A stretch of DNA of 64,000 nt from JBCAXA01 sp038534295 (lineage in GTDB: Bacteria > Pseudomonadota > Gammaproteobacteria > Steroidobacterales > Woeseiaceae), in NCBI GenBank assembly GCA_038534295.1, contig JBCAXA010000005.1, forward strand, positions 145,151-209,150. Direction: 5' to 3'. Positions 34,328-43,906 of this stretch are shown in pieces. The notes beneath the pieces are model-generated. The model ran no database searches and was not told the origin of the DNA. It worked only from the letters and a program-made list of their open reading frames with translations. The position numbers were made by a program, and so were the translations under genes. Each line of letters starts with the position of its first letter. Position 1 is the first letter of the stretch.

Positions 34328-36598
34328 TTGTTTGACATTTCAGTCAGCCGGCAAATTCGGCGGACGGCAGTTCGCTGCGTCCTGGTTTTAGCCCTTGGTA
34401 CTGTCAGTGCCTGTGGCGGCGGCGGCGGCGGTTCGGCACCCGCGCCATTGCCGCCAGCTAACTCACCGCCAACGCTGCTCGGTGATCTCAGCCCGACGTT
34501 CTCGGAAAATCAGATCGTATCGTTTTTTCTGTCGGTCGATGATCCGGAAGGCGATACCGTGACCATCACGGTCGGCAACTCGAGCGACGGTCAGTTCTTT
34601 ACGCTAGATACCGGCAGCGGCGAGATTCGTAGTACGCAAGCATTCGACTTCGAGATGCCGCTCGACAGCAACACGGACAATGTCTACGAACAATTGGTCA
34701 CGCTCGACGACGGCACGACGAGCGTCAATCGAACGGTGCGCGTGACCATTACCAACGCGGAGGAACCACCGACCTGTGTCCCAGTGCCGGAAACAGCGGT
34801 CGATGAGAACACGACGGGTACGTTGGCAACGCTCATCGGCACTGATCCTGATGCGGGCGACGAAGCCATTGCGGTCTTTGAAGATCTGATGGTCAGCGAT
34901 ATGCGGCTCGATGGGTCGCTGGCAATTGACCCGACGACCGGTGAGGTAACCCTGACTTCGCCGCTCGACGCCGAAGCGTTCGCGGCCGACTTCAGCTTCA
35001 TGGTGACCGCGAACTACCGGACCAATGGCCTTTTTGATCGCTGCAGCGTCACGGTTGCGCTTAACGATTTGCCTACGCGGGTCACGTCCGGGGTTCTCCT
35101 AACTGACAACAAGGCGCAGCTTGAGCCATTGACGGACCTCAATGGCGGCGGCGTGGACGACTTTTGGCTGGCCGACGAGTCAGACGCCGTTGCCGCCGGC
35201 GAAATCGTTGGTTCATTGGTCTTCGGCGAAACGCTGTCCGCCGAAGTTCTCGCGAATGGTGCCGCCACCATCGACGTTGATGCACTATCGGCCACGCAAG
35301 CCCTGCGGATTACCGTTGCTTTTAATCGCGGCGGCGGGAATGCGACCGTCGCAAGCGCACTGCCGATCGCCGATCTTGACGGTGATGGCGACGATGACCT
35401 TTTGATCTTGACCAATCAGCCACCGAACGACGGGCTGGATCCGACTCGCCGGCCGTGGGGTTACGTTGTCTATGCCGCAACGATTGCCGGCAATGCCACG
35501 GGCTCACTTGATCTGAATACACTCGCGCCCACGGACGGCTTGAGCCTTACGGGCCCCGTCGACTTTAACGGCACGTCGGCCGGTTACGCCGTGGCTGATG
35601 TTGACGGCGTGGTCGGCGACGAACTCGTCATCGGCTTGCCAGACTCACTGAGTTTCTCGTCTGAAGAAGGCACGCTCTACGTCGTCAATGGCACGGCACT
35701 GGCGGCAGCGAGCGGTAACCTTGATTTCGACCTCGAACCGTCGACTCGAACGTTTGTCGGCCCGATCATCCCCGATCCAAGCTTTACTGTCGGCCCACCC
35801 ACCATTGTCAGCGACTTGAGCGGTGACGGGATCAATGAACTCGTGCTGCAAAGCCGCCGGGCCGTTGCCATCGTTCCGAGTGCGAATCTTGTGGGCTCGT
35901 TAGGCGGATCGATCGAGACTCTGAACCCATTGCTGCTCGACCTCGGTGGCGATGTTGCCGGCGTCGTCGATTCTGGTGATCTCGACGCCGACACCACAAG
36001 CGACCTCTTGATTGTGCGAGGCGGCGGCGCCGCCGGCACCGAACAGGCCAGTGTCGTTTTCGGTGCTGCGCTGCAACCGATTGTGGCGTCGAATTCGACC
36101 GTCACCGTCGACGACACCAGTTTCGGGGCGGGCCAATACGTCGCAGTTACATCGACCGGCATCGGCGATCTATCCGAGCCGGTGACGCTCACTCGCATCG
36201 GCGATCTTGACGGCGATGGCCGCGATGAAGTTGCCTTCGGCCTGCTGAACGACGCTGGCAATACGCCTGGATCTATCTACATTGTCCGTGGCGCGACGCT
36301 GTCGGGTTTGGCCGGCACGAGCTTTGACGTCGATACGTTTAGCGGAACGGACGGCACGCGTATCTCGCCCGTACCGTTTCTGTTCAACTCGTTATCGACA
36401 CAGCTAGCGCTAGCGCCCGACATCGACGGCGACGGTCTTCCCGAACTGTACGTCGTCTCAAACCAACGTTTGCAAGCCGATCCGCCAGGCCTAGGCGCAA
36501 TTGTGCTTTCTACCGATGTCAGCGCAGCTTTGGCAGCAGAGCAGCTGGAAATCGATATGGCGGCGCTGTTCTTTGACGAAACACCGGTGAACCCATGA
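34328..36598 (+). CDS. Surface lipoprotein with cadherin-like domain and FG-GAP (integrin-like) repeats
   Basis: About 756 residues. I prefer TTG 34328 because GGGGG lies 8-13 nt upstream and it yields a normal lipoprotein signal peptide; GTG 34313 and TTG 34235 are alternatives. The lipobox is TVSAC followed by a glycine-rich linker. A cadherin-like domain follows (SENQIVSFFLSVDDPEGDTV, LDTGSGEIRSTQAFDFE). The remainder is FG-GAP-type propeller sequence with calcium loops (IADLDGDGDDDLLI, VSDLSGDGINELVL, IGDLDGDGRDEVAF, APDIDGDGLPELYV). Likely an outer-membrane-anchored binding or adhesion protein. Confidence 0.8.
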   Translation: MFDISVSRQIRRTAVRCVLVLALGTVSACGGGGGGSAPAPLPPANSPPTLLGDLSPTFSENQIVSFFLSVDDPEGDTVTITVGNSSDGQFFTLDTGSGEIRSTQAFDFEMPLDSNTDNVYEQLVTLDDGTTSVNRTVRVTITNAEEPPTCVPVPETAVDENTTGTLATLIGTDPDAGDEAIAVFEDLMVSDMRLDGSLAIDPTTGEVTLTSPLDAEAFAADFSFMVTANYRTNGLFDRCSVTVALNDLPTRVTSGVLLTDNKAQLEPLTDLNGGGVDDFWLADESDAVAAGEIVGSLVFGETLSAEVLANGAATIDVDALSATQALRITVAFNRGGGNATVASALPIADLDGDGDDDLLILTNQPPNDGLDPTRRPWGYVVYAATIAGNATGSLDLNTLAPTDGLSLTGPVDFNGTSAGYAVADVDGVVGDELVIGLPDSLSFSSEEGTLYVVNGTALAAASGNLDFDLEPSTRTFVGPIIPDPSFTVGPPTIVSDLSGDGINELVLQSRRAVAIVPSANLVGSLGGSIETLNPLLLDLGGDVAGVVDSGDLDADTTSDLLIVRGGGAAGTEQASVVFGAALQPIVASNSTVTVDDTSFGAGQYVAVTSTGIGDLSEPVTLTRIGDLDGDGRDEVAFGLLNDAGNTPGSIYIVRGATLSGLAGTSFDVDTFSGTDGTRISPVPFLFNSLSTQLALAPDIDGDGLPELYVVSNQRLQADPPGLGAIVLSTDVSAALAAEQLEIDMAALFFDETPVNP

Positions 36599-36733
36599 TG
36601 TAGGAATGCCGCGAGACGTTTGCACGAACGTCGGCAGTTTCGCTAGCCTCAAGGATTGCTGCTTCTCGCCGGGCATCGCAGCGCCAGATCGGCCGCTCCG
36701 CCCAGCGTAGCTTGGCCGTCAAGGGGGTGTTCG

Positions 36734-37276
36734 ATGGTGAAAATAGCAATCGGGTGTTTGCTGGTTATGCTGGCGCCGCTTGCGGTGGCCGACTGGACGT
36801 CCGCATCGCCGCAAGATGCGTGCATGGAGGGACCCACCGCGCAATTTGGACGCTACATCGGCGACTGGAAGATCACCGACACAGTGCTCAAACAAGACGG
36901 TAGCGCGTGGCAACCAGGTGCCGGTGCTCGTTGGGTATTTCAATGCGTTGGCGACGGTACAGCCGTACAGGACTACTGGATGCCAGCGGGCGGCGGCTTC
37001 GGCACAAACCTTCGCCGTTACAATGCGGAGCGCGAGCGGTGGGAGATCATTTGGTCTGCCAACACCCTCCCGGGTCTGATGCAAATCGAAGCCGAGCAAC
37101 AAGACGACGGCAGCCTGCTCATGACCATTTTGTCGCCGCAGCAGACGCCACCACGGCGCATCATTTTTTATCCGCCGGATGACGGCGGCTGGAACTGGGT
37201 CCAACAGATGTCTTTCGACCAGGAGAAAACCTGGATCGACGTCTACAAGATTCGTGCGACACCGTGGAGTGAGTAG
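36734..37276 (+). CDS. Secreted DUF1579/lipocalin-like protein
   Basis: A 180-residue protein from ATG 36734, preceded by AAGGGGG. Signal peptide at residues 1-18 (LLVMLAPLAVA). The mature sequence begins with a cysteine-containing segment and FGRYIGDWKITDT, then alternating strands with paired aromatics (ARWVFQCVGDGTAVQDYWM, RYNAERERWEIIWSANTL). The pattern resembles small beta-barrel (DUF1579-like) proteins that bind hydrophobic ligands. It is followed 5 nt later by a membrane protein, so the two are an operon. Function not known. Confidence 0.65.
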   Translation: MVKIAIGCLLVMLAPLAVADWTSASPQDACMEGPTAQFGRYIGDWKITDTVLKQDGSAWQPGAGARWVFQCVGDGTAVQDYWMPAGGGFGTNLRRYNAERERWEIIWSANTLPGLMQIEAEQQDDGSLLMTILSPQQTPPRRIIFYPPDDGGWNWVQQMSFDQEKTWIDVYKIRATPWSE

Positions 37277-37281
37277 CGGCA

Positions 37282-37827
37282 ATGCGTGCGCGCAATGACG
37301 GGAACCCGAATCGGGCGATCGGCCGACCTGCTCCAATCAGGACGACTTTCATCGCGACCGCCGTCGTTGCGTTGGCAACTGTGTCGTTTTCGACGGCGCA
37401 CGCCACCGAATTTGAGTCGGGCCACGGCGCGCTGCAGGTATTCGACGCCGACGGCATGGCGTCCATGCCGCTCTGGGTCAAGGTCTGGCTGGCGATCATG
37501 CTCGGGACTTTCGCGTCGGGCCTGCTATTCGTGTGGCGACAGCCGCTCGCGCGGTGGGCCGTAGGCGGGATCTTGACGTCCTTTTTCGTGACGCCGTGGA
37601 TCTTCCGTGCCCTTGGGCTGCCCTATTTGTCAGGGGCAATCGCGATTGGGCACCTTGTATTTTGGACCCCAGCGCTGTTGCTCCTGCTGCTACGGCGACC
37701 GTTCTCGAACGCCAGCGAAGGACGCTGGTTTCGAGCCTGGTCGGGTGCAATGACCGCAGTCATGCTCTTTTCGTTTGTCTTCGACATCCGCGACGCTGCG
37801 ATTTACATCGAACACTTTGTCGGCTGA
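37282..37827 (+). CDS. Membrane protein, probably five helices
   Basis: A 181-residue protein in an operon with the preceding gene (5-nt gap). Hydrophobic segments are near residues 21-40, 62-85, 92-112, 115-137 and 152-170. A periplasmic loop after the first helix contains TEFESGHGALQVFDADG. No catalytic motif is obvious and no family is recognised. Its partner is secreted, so both may act at the inner membrane or in the periplasm. Confidence 0.65.
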   Translation: MRARNDGNPNRAIGRPAPIRTTFIATAVVALATVSFSTAHATEFESGHGALQVFDADGMASMPLWVKVWLAIMLGTFASGLLFVWRQPLARWAVGGILTSFFVTPWIFRALGLPYLSGAIAIGHLVFWTPALLLLLLRRPFSNASEGRWFRAWSGAMTAVMLFSFVFDIRDAAIYIEHFVG

Positions 37828-37994
37828 CTACCAAGCGGTCGTGTGCACGACAAGCTCTGAACCGCTTGCGAGCAAAGGCCGCCGTCGAGAAAGAAATCGC
37901 GATCTAACTTCTAAGCCGAACGACAGATGCGTTTACTCGCAGCGACAAAGACGAGACCTGCCACTACTCTGGACGTTTCTGACGGTGAGAAGAC

Positions 37995-38366
37995 CTAGTA
38001 CGTCCCGACGATCTCGTAGCCGCCGCTTACCTTCCGGTACGTGATCCCGGCGTATTGATACAGGTTTTCCCGGCTGTCGTAGATGCGCCTTGCATCACGC
38101 GGTAACGACGGGACTCGAGCGCCGATGGGCGGGGCGACGGCTTCGAAGCCGCTGTCTATCTCTCGATAAAAGCGCCCGTCATGGAAAAAATAACGTGCGC
38201 CGTCGTGAGCGATCCGACGCGCGCCGGTTGGCATACGCGTTAGCCGGTGGCCGACACCAGGTCCGGGCGGCGGACCCGCTGGTGGCGGCGGAGGTGGCGC
38301 CTGCGCTAGCGACGACTCAGCCATGCAAACGGACAAAAAGATGAGCGCCTGTCGTCGATTCATCAT
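37995..38366 (-). CDS. Secreted proline-rich protein, DUF6515-like
   Basis: A 123-residue protein with a signal peptide (about 1-21, SSLAQA) and a proline-rich linker. The repeat-like strands HDGARYFFHDGRFYREIDSGFEAVAPPIGA and YAGITYRKVSGGYEIVGTY are typical of the small periplasmic DUF6515 type, which has a conserved FYR/YRxxxxGYxVV pattern. A second ATG one codon later could also serve as start. No role is known. Confidence 0.72.
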   Translation of the reverse strand: MMNRRQALIFLSVCMAESSLAQAPPPPPPAGPPPGPGVGHRLTRMPTGARRIAHDGARYFFHDGRFYREIDSGFEAVAPPIGARVPSLPRDARRIYDSRENLYQYAGITYRKVSGGYEIVGTY

Positions 38367-38737
38367 TGATCATTGCCTTTGCTACGGTGTGCCCACGCCG
38401 CGCATCCGCAGCTTGGCAGCGGCCGATGACGACGGTCTGCGAATCAGGTCGGCGTTCTAGTCGAGCACCAAGTCGATTCACCCCTTCATCGTGCCACCGG
38501 CTCCGCAGTTTTCACATGACCGCATTTGCACACTCTCCAGTGCGCAAATGATGCATAACGGCGCCTGTCCTTCCGGAGTAAGCACCCGAGCTGGCGAGGC
38601 TCTACGAAAGTTTTCAACAACTTCAGTGAAACGCCTTGCGGTCCCTGCGCCGGCGCTTCCACATCTCGTTGGCGTTGAGATACACTGCTCGCGCCCGGCA
38701 TAGCGCCGACACAACAACAAGAAAAAAGGAGGAGCGC
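38367..38737. other. Intergenic region without a convincing gene
   Basis: A 371-bp spacer. A minus-strand frame ending at 38478 encodes a short zinc-ribbon-like stretch (CIIC and CENC), but it lacks a credible start codon and ribosome site and its upstream part runs antisense to the gene at 38738. It may be a decayed gene end. Nothing else is seen except the GAAAAAAGGAGG ribosome site for the next gene. Confidence 0.5.
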
Positions 38738-38935
38738 ATGAAGACAATTGGAATGTGGCTAGCGATTTTTGGTGGCGGATCTTTTCTTTTGAATATGATC
38801 GGCTATGAGTTTGCACTCATCGGCTGGATCGATAACTGGGGCCCTGACGTTGGCATGGGCATCCGGATCGGCATGATCGTCGTTGGAGCGGTCATGTTTT
38901 TCTTGGGGATGAAACAAGAGCAGGCGACCGAATAG
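38738..38935 (+). CDS. Small two-helix membrane protein
   Basis: A 65-residue protein with a very strong ribosome site (AAAAAAGGAGGAG) ending 5 nt before ATG 38738. Two hydrophobic helices, about residues 4-28 and 42-60, are joined by a loop rich in glycine, aspartate and tryptophan (WIDNWGPDVGMG). The C-terminus is short and charged. A strong terminator follows 29 nt after the stop, so it is monocistronic. It resembles many small uncharacterised inner-membrane proteins. Confidence 0.75.
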   Translation: MKTIGMWLAIFGGGSFLLNMIGYEFALIGWIDNWGPDVGMGIRIGMIVVGAVMFFLGMKQEQATE

Positions 38936-38964
38936 CGCCGGGAAATCAGCGTAGTTCTACCAGC

Positions 38965-38999
38965 AAACGCCGGTCTGTCCGCCACAGGCCGGCGTTTTT
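38965..38999 (+). terminator. Rho-independent terminator
   Basis: 14-bp stem with one T-G wobble (AAACGCCGGTCTGT against ACAGGCCGGCGTTT), a 5-nt loop and TTTTT, for the small membrane protein gene. Confidence 0.9.
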
Positions 39000-39017
39000 C
39001 GTTCTCGAAATGCAAAA

Positions 39018-39051
39018 AAAAAGCCGCACCCGAGTGAGTGCGGCTTTTTTG
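39018..39051 (-). terminator. Rho-independent terminator of the TonB receptor gene
   Basis: 12-bp stem AAAAAGCCGCAC/GTGCGGCTTTTT with an 8-nt loop and a nine-A tract on the left, which reads as a T-run on the minus strand, 17 nt after the receptor's stop. The stem core AAGCCGCA is shared with the rrn terminator at 61814. Confidence 0.85.
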
Positions 39052-39067
39052 TTGGGAGCGCGTCCGC

Positions 39068-41302
39068 TTAGAAATCGTAGCGGAATTCGAGACCCCAATA
39101 GGCCGGTTCGTTAACGAACGCGGTCAGGTTCAAGAAGTTGATCGCACCGTCAACCGTGACCTCGTCGGTAATGTTTCTGCCGACGATCGCGATATCCATG
39201 CCGGCATCCGTGCGGTAACCGGTACGGAGGCCGCCAAGCAAACGCTCTTCCTGCACAAACTCAACCGAGCGATGCAAGAACAGGTTCGATTCGTCGCGGT
39301 AGTTCCAGTCGGTGTTGAAGTACACCTCAGCATTGTTGAGCGGGTACGTGTACTCGAGCGTGAAGTTGGCGATCCACTCTGGCGTGCGCGGCAGCGGATT
39401 GCCGTCGATCGAGACTTCCGTGACCGGCCCGAACGGTCCGACGCGTGTGCCGACTACCGGGTCGAGGCCGGTGCAGGTCGGTGCCGAGCCGCACAGATCA
39501 TCACGCAGGTTCGGATCGTCGATTTCGGTGTCGTTGTAGCTTAAGTTTGCCGAGATGAACAAGTTGTCGGTAATGAGCACATCAAACTCGGTCTCAAAGC
39601 CGTACCCATCAACTTGGTCTGCGTTCAACAGTTGGTTGACGTTGGCGGCGCCACCGGTTGCCGTTAGCTGCTGGTCGTCGTTCTGGAACGCATAAACGGC
39701 AGAGTTCCAGCGAGCGCGACCATTGAGCAGGTCGCTCTTGAATCCGATCTCAAAAGCCGTGCTGTCTTCGGTTTCCGCCGAGCTGACAAAGCCGAAGCGT
39801 CCGAGCGTTACCGGACCGCGTGACCCGGTCGCAACACGGCCGTACCACGTCAGCGTATCGGTCATGTCGTAGGTCAGCGCGATATCCCAGTTGAAGAAAT
39901 CGTCGGATACGGAAATGGAGTCAGGGTTGACCGTCGGCGTGACCGCGAGCGGACCCGGAGCAACCGTTAGGTCCTTCTCGTCATCCGTCCAGCGACCGCC
40001 GACCGTGAGCGTAAACTGGTCGTTGATCGAGTATTCGACCTGACCGAATAACGCTAAAGACTCGGTTTGCTGATTGACCAGCGCGTTTGCATCGGGGTTC
40101 AAGAAGTCACGGTTGAAAAGGTCAAAGTCTTCGTCGAGATAGAACAGACCAACCTGGTAAAACAGCTGACCTCTTTGCTGTGCGAGGCGGAACTCCTGGG
40201 TGAGCTGGTAGTGATCGGTAAGCCCATCACCCGTAGCAACGTTGAAGAAGACCTGACGTCCGAGTGCACCGATATCGGCTACATCGAACGAAATCTCACC
40301 GCCGTCGACGTCGGCACTCTGAAAGTTGTCGACCGTGTCGTAGCCAGTGATCGACGTAAAGCTCATGTCGTTGTCGAACGACCATTCGAGGTTCAAGGCC
40401 GCGCCGAAGTGATCGAGATCAAGGTCGTGGATCTGATTATCGTTACGCGCGACTTCCTCATCGAAGCCGCCGCGCAAACCATCGGAACCTACTTCGATAG
40501 CATTGGCGTAAAAGATCGTCGGGTCGGAGCCAGACTGAGTGAAGCCATGCAATTTAAACAGGCCACTGAAATTGTCCGACGGCTCGAATAGGAATTGCAG
40601 CCGCCACGCGGTCTCCTCAAACTCACCGAAGTCATCGCCGCCGCCGTTGACGACATTGTCGATCCACTCGCCGCGCTGCTGATGCTTGACCGACACGCGA
40701 GCAATTACCGAATCGCTGATGCTAAAGTTGCTGGCGCCTTCCACCGCAAACGTCTCGCGGGATCCGAACGAAGCTCGCACATACGCGTCGCGCGTTTCGC
40801 TGTCCGGACGGACGGAATCAATCTTGATCGCACCGGCATTCGTGTTACGACCGAACAATGAACCCTGCGGGCCTTTGAGTACCTCGATGCGCTCGAGATC
40901 GAACAGCGGCAAGCTACGTAGCACGTTGTTCTCGAGAGCAATCTCGTCAAACACCATTGCAACGGGCTGGTTGGCGTTCACATCAAAATCGATGTTGCCG
41001 AGACCGCGCAGATAGAAGCGCGGCTGCGTGCGACCGTTGGATGTCTCGATGTTGAGACCAGGCACGCGCGCCGCAAGCGCCCGAATATCCTGCGCACCGC
41101 CGAGGTAGTCATTGACTGCATCGCCGGTAATTGCCGAGACCGCCAGCGGTACGTCTGACAGCGACTGCTCGCGCTTTTGAGCGGTAACAACGATTTCTTC
41201 AAGGGTAAAATCCTGCGCGGCGGCAGGTGCGGCCGCGAGCAGGCCAGCAACGGCTAGCGCGACGGACGACTTAAAATATCCTGTTGGATTCGTGCAACAC
41301 AT
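39068..41302 (-). CDS. TonB-dependent outer-membrane receptor
   Basis: About 744 residues from ATG 41302 (CGGAG upstream); the frame is open to 41356. Signal peptide ends at APAAAQ. The TonB box and plug start are LEEIVVTAQKREQSLSDVPLAVSA, with plug motif VLKGPQGSLFGRNTNAGAI and a barrel ending FRYDF. It belongs to the same broad FecA/iron-complex-like group as the receptors at 7815 and 58033, but no cluster genes indicate its ligand. A terminator follows immediately. The neighbours are unrelated small membrane proteins, so it is likely monocistronic. Confidence 0.92.
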   Translation of the reverse strand: MCCTNPTGYFKSSVALAVAGLLAAAPAAAQDFTLEEIVVTAQKREQSLSDVPLAVSAITGDAVNDYLGGAQDIRALAARVPGLNIETSNGRTQPRFYLRGLGNIDFDVNANQPVAMVFDEIALENNVLRSLPLFDLERIEVLKGPQGSLFGRNTNAGAIKIDSVRPDSETRDAYVRASFGSRETFAVEGASNFSISDSVIARVSVKHQQRGEWIDNVVNGGGDDFGEFEETAWRLQFLFEPSDNFSGLFKLHGFTQSGSDPTIFYANAIEVGSDGLRGGFDEEVARNDNQIHDLDLDHFGAALNLEWSFDNDMSFTSITGYDTVDNFQSADVDGGEISFDVADIGALGRQVFFNVATGDGLTDHYQLTQEFRLAQQRGQLFYQVGLFYLDEDFDLFNRDFLNPDANALVNQQTESLALFGQVEYSINDQFTLTVGGRWTDDEKDLTVAPGPLAVTPTVNPDSISVSDDFFNWDIALTYDMTDTLTWYGRVATGSRGPVTLGRFGFVSSAETEDSTAFEIGFKSDLLNGRARWNSAVYAFQNDDQQLTATGGAANVNQLLNADQVDGYGFETEFDVLITDNLFISANLSYNDTEIDDPNLRDDLCGSAPTCTGLDPVVGTRVGPFGPVTEVSIDGNPLPRTPEWIANFTLEYTYPLNNAEVYFNTDWNYRDESNLFLHRSVEFVQEERLLGGLRTGYRTDAGMDIAIVGRNITDEVTVDGAINFLNLTAFVNEPAYWGLEFRYDF

Positions 41303-41548
41303 GGATGCGGCTCCGCTAGAAAACGTGACGCGATTATACCCTCCATTCTGATCCATGACGCACAGCTGGTGCTTTTTGTATGTTGTTTCATCGCAACATC
41401 AATATGCATGTTTGCATAGCAACGCTGACGTGCATTGAAGCCGCCTGATACGCTTATTCTCTGGTTATACGGGGCCTTAACGCCGTCGCCGCAATCCCGA
41501 GAGTCGGCGCGCTGACCGAAGGCGCGAAAACACGGTCACTGCAAAATT

Positions 41549-41992
41549 ATGCAAACACCCGAAGTAGCCCGACCGGTAATCGCCTCGCGGCTCGTCGTGG
41601 CGACGCTGCTGGTCGTATCCGCGCTGGCAATCACGTTGATGGTGCTCGAGCCGGCGCAACTCGCTAAATGGATTGCCGCTATCGCTTTTTTGCCGGCGGC
41701 ACTCGCGGGAACGATCTACCTCGTCAGTCGACGTCGGAGTAAGTCCAGAAAACTTCCTGGGCAGCTACGTGCAGCACTCGTTGGTGCTGGCGTACTACTC
41801 GCCACCGCATTGCTGTTCGCCGTTACTGACGCGCTCGGCTGGACGCAAGACGGAGAAATCCAAGGTCGGGGGTTCCTTATTTTTCTTCCGGCGATCGTTG
41901 CCGTGATCGTCGAACTCGTCGGCATGAGACTCGAGCACGAAGCTGCGAAAGATCCCGATTCCGACGAGCACGACGATTCTGACGCACGTTGA
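41549..41992 (+). CDS. Small membrane protein with acidic tail
   Basis: A 147-residue protein with about four hydrophobic helices (residues 14-35, 38-60, 72-92 and 106-125), a basic loop RRRSKSRK between the second and third, and a strongly acidic C-terminus (KDPDSDEHDDSD). No family recognised. It is convergent with the Sel1 lipoprotein gene, with 78 bp between their ends and no clear terminator. Confidence 0.65.
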   Translation: MQTPEVARPVIASRLVVATLLVVSALAITLMVLEPAQLAKWIAAIAFLPAALAGTIYLVSRRRSKSRKLPGQLRAALVGAGVLLATALLFAVTDALGWTQDGEIQGRGFLIFLPAIVAVIVELVGMRLEHEAAKDPDSDEHDDSDAR

Positions 41993-42070
41993 CAGCTGTC
42001 GCGTCGTGTCGGTCAGACCCGTCTGCCGTCGGCGTGGTCAAATCAAATAATAGCGTCGCCTCAGTTGCCG

Positions 42071-43906
42071 TCAGCACTCGTCCTGAGCGGCTTGCAAAAT
42101 GCAGTGGCCCACCTTGGGTGCATCGAGAGAACTCTTACCGGCGTACGGCTCCTCGTCGGTCGAAACCTGCAGGGCGATAGCCATGAGCTTGGCGGCGCGC
42201 GCCCGGTCGCGAGGCACATCGGTCGCACCGTTGTAGACCAGGCGCGCCGCATACACGCAGGCGTCGCCCGACAGGAATTCAACCGCAAGCTCGCAGCCTT
42301 TGGAAAACAGCGCGTAGGCGCTGCGCGTCGGCGTTGGATCGTCAACTCGATCCGTCAGCAGCATCTGCGCAGCATCCCGGCAGCCGAGTGGATTACCCGC
42401 CTCGCAACCTTGCCTGAATGCCTCGAACGCACCGCTCAGATCGGCGTCCGGTTGTGGGTCATGCGGCACACCGAAACTGCTGACGACGTTGAAGACCGGA
42501 TTGTCGCCATACAACACGTTGCCGAGCATGCGACAGCCGAACCCGTGCCCAAGATTGCAGCTCTTTCGGAATAGAGCGACGGCTTGCGAACGATTGGTCG
42601 ATAGCTCATCGAGCCGCGCGATGCTGAACGCCGGACCAACGAGGTCTTCTTCTGAAAACCACGCGAGCTCGCCGGCGAACCGGCAACCTAGCCCATCGCG
42701 AAGCTCGCACGCGCGTTGCGCGTAGGCACGCGCCAGGATGTTGTCCTTGCGTACACCGCCGGCGCCCCAGTTTAACTGGCTGGCAGCTTCCATCAGTTCA
42801 GCCGCTGTCGCGCCATAGTAGTCAGTTATCAACCCGGCAGAGCCGAGCCGCGCGTCTGCGACATCGAGCCCGCAGCTTCCCCGACCTTCGAGTATGCATT
42901 TGGTCACCGGGTCGTTTTCGGCGGTGCGTTCACTCAACTTGATCGCCCGCTTAACGAACCGTCGCGCCCTGCTCTCGTCGGGTGCGAGGTTATCGACGCC
43001 ACTGTAGATGTAGCGTGCGGCGTTTAAGCACGCCGCAGCCGCGGCTGTCGACTGCAAGCTGCCCCGAGCATTACAACCGCGATCATAAAGTTCGTACGCA
43101 CGGGCGCCTGGGTAGCCGGTCGATACGAGACTTCGTTCGTACAGCGTTGCCGCCTGGCTACAACCCCACGCGTCGTCGTTCGAGCACGCACGTTCATAAA
43201 GCGCAGCGGCAGGTCGGTAGTCCGCTGTGCGGTCCGATTCACCGGTACCTTCTGCGGGCGGCCTGATGCGGTCCGCAAGCGCCGAGCAGGCTGCGCCATA
43301 ATTGAGATCGCAAGCCTTGCTCATGAGCGCTTGCCCCTTGGTCGGATCGGCGTTCGCCGGGACCCCTTGCTGAGGTGCTAGATGCATGCGCCCGAGGCCA
43401 TAGCAACCGCCTGCACGGCCTTGGTCGCACTCGCGCTCGTAGAAAGCAGCCGCTCGCGCCGGGTCCGCTTCAATGTCGAATTGGCCGAGCGTTAGCGCTC
43501 GCCCAGCGAGGTAAATCGCGTAGTCGCCGTTGCGCGGCACATCGTATTGTCTCGACACGAGGCTCAGCGCGTTGTCCGCGCGGCGCTCTTTGCGTACCTG
43601 AATTTGCTCCGATGTGTAACAGCCGCCATCAAAACGCTGATAGCCCGCCTGGCAAACAAACGCGACGCACTCTCGAACCGTGATCATGCGTGAGGCGGTG
43701 GCAACGCAATAGCCACCGCCACCACAGTTCGTTCGACAGCCATAGCTGTCGCAGTAGGTTCGGCACGTCTGTGCCGCCTCTTGCGCACAATAGGATTGCC
43801 TGACCTGTCGATCGGCAAACTGGGTGCAGGTTTTGCCGACGTTGCCTGACGTCGTACACCCGCTTGCAAGAATCAGAATCACGACAACCAACAGCAGCCG
43901 CAGCAT
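42071..43906 (-). CDS. Sel1-repeat lipoprotein with cysteine-rich N-terminal module
   Basis: About 611 residues from ATG 43906 (GGAGGTG upstream); the frame is open to 43963. The lipobox LASGC indicates a lipoprotein. Next is a cysteine-rich segment (CAQEAAQTCRTYC, GCRTNCGGGGYC, CVAFVC) of about 90 residues. The rest is Sel1-like repeats (AAAFYERECDQGRAGGCYGL, ALYERACSNDDAWGCSQAA, AVALFRKSCNLGHGFGCRML), each with paired cysteines like the HcpA type, where disulfides staple each helical hairpin. Likely a periplasmic protein-interaction scaffold. No operon partner. Confidence 0.82.
   Translation of the reverse strand: MLRLLLVVVILILASGCTTSGNVGKTCTQFADRQVRQSYCAQEAAQTCRTYCDSYGCRTNCGGGGYCVATASRMITVRECVAFVCQAGYQRFDGGCYTSEQIQVRKERRADNALSLVSRQYDVPRNGDYAIYLAGRALTLGQFDIEADPARAAAFYERECDQGRAGGCYGLGRMHLAPQQGVPANADPTKGQALMSKACDLNYGAACSALADRIRPPAEGTGESDRTADYRPAAALYERACSNDDAWGCSQAATLYERSLVSTGYPGARAYELYDRGCNARGSLQSTAAAAACLNAARYIYSGVDNLAPDESRARRFVKRAIKLSERTAENDPVTKCILEGRGSCGLDVADARLGSAGLITDYYGATAAELMEAASQLNWGAGGVRKDNILARAYAQRACELRDGLGCRFAGELAWFSEEDLVGPAFSIARLDELSTNRSQAVALFRKSCNLGHGFGCRMLGNVLYGDNPVFNVVSSFGVPHDPQPDADLSGAFEAFRQGCEAGNPLGCRDAAQMLLTDRVDDPTPTRSAYALFSKGCELAVEFLSGDACVYAARLVYNGATDVPRDRARAAKLMAIALQVSTDEEPYAGKSSLDAPKVGHCILQAAQDEC

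Noticed and set aside
38478..38816. Minus-strand ORF with CIIC and CENC zinc-ribbon-like pairs at its end
   Set aside because: Only the last ~30 codons look protein-like; the upstream part runs antisense to a well-supported small membrane protein gene and no start codon with a ribosome site is available.
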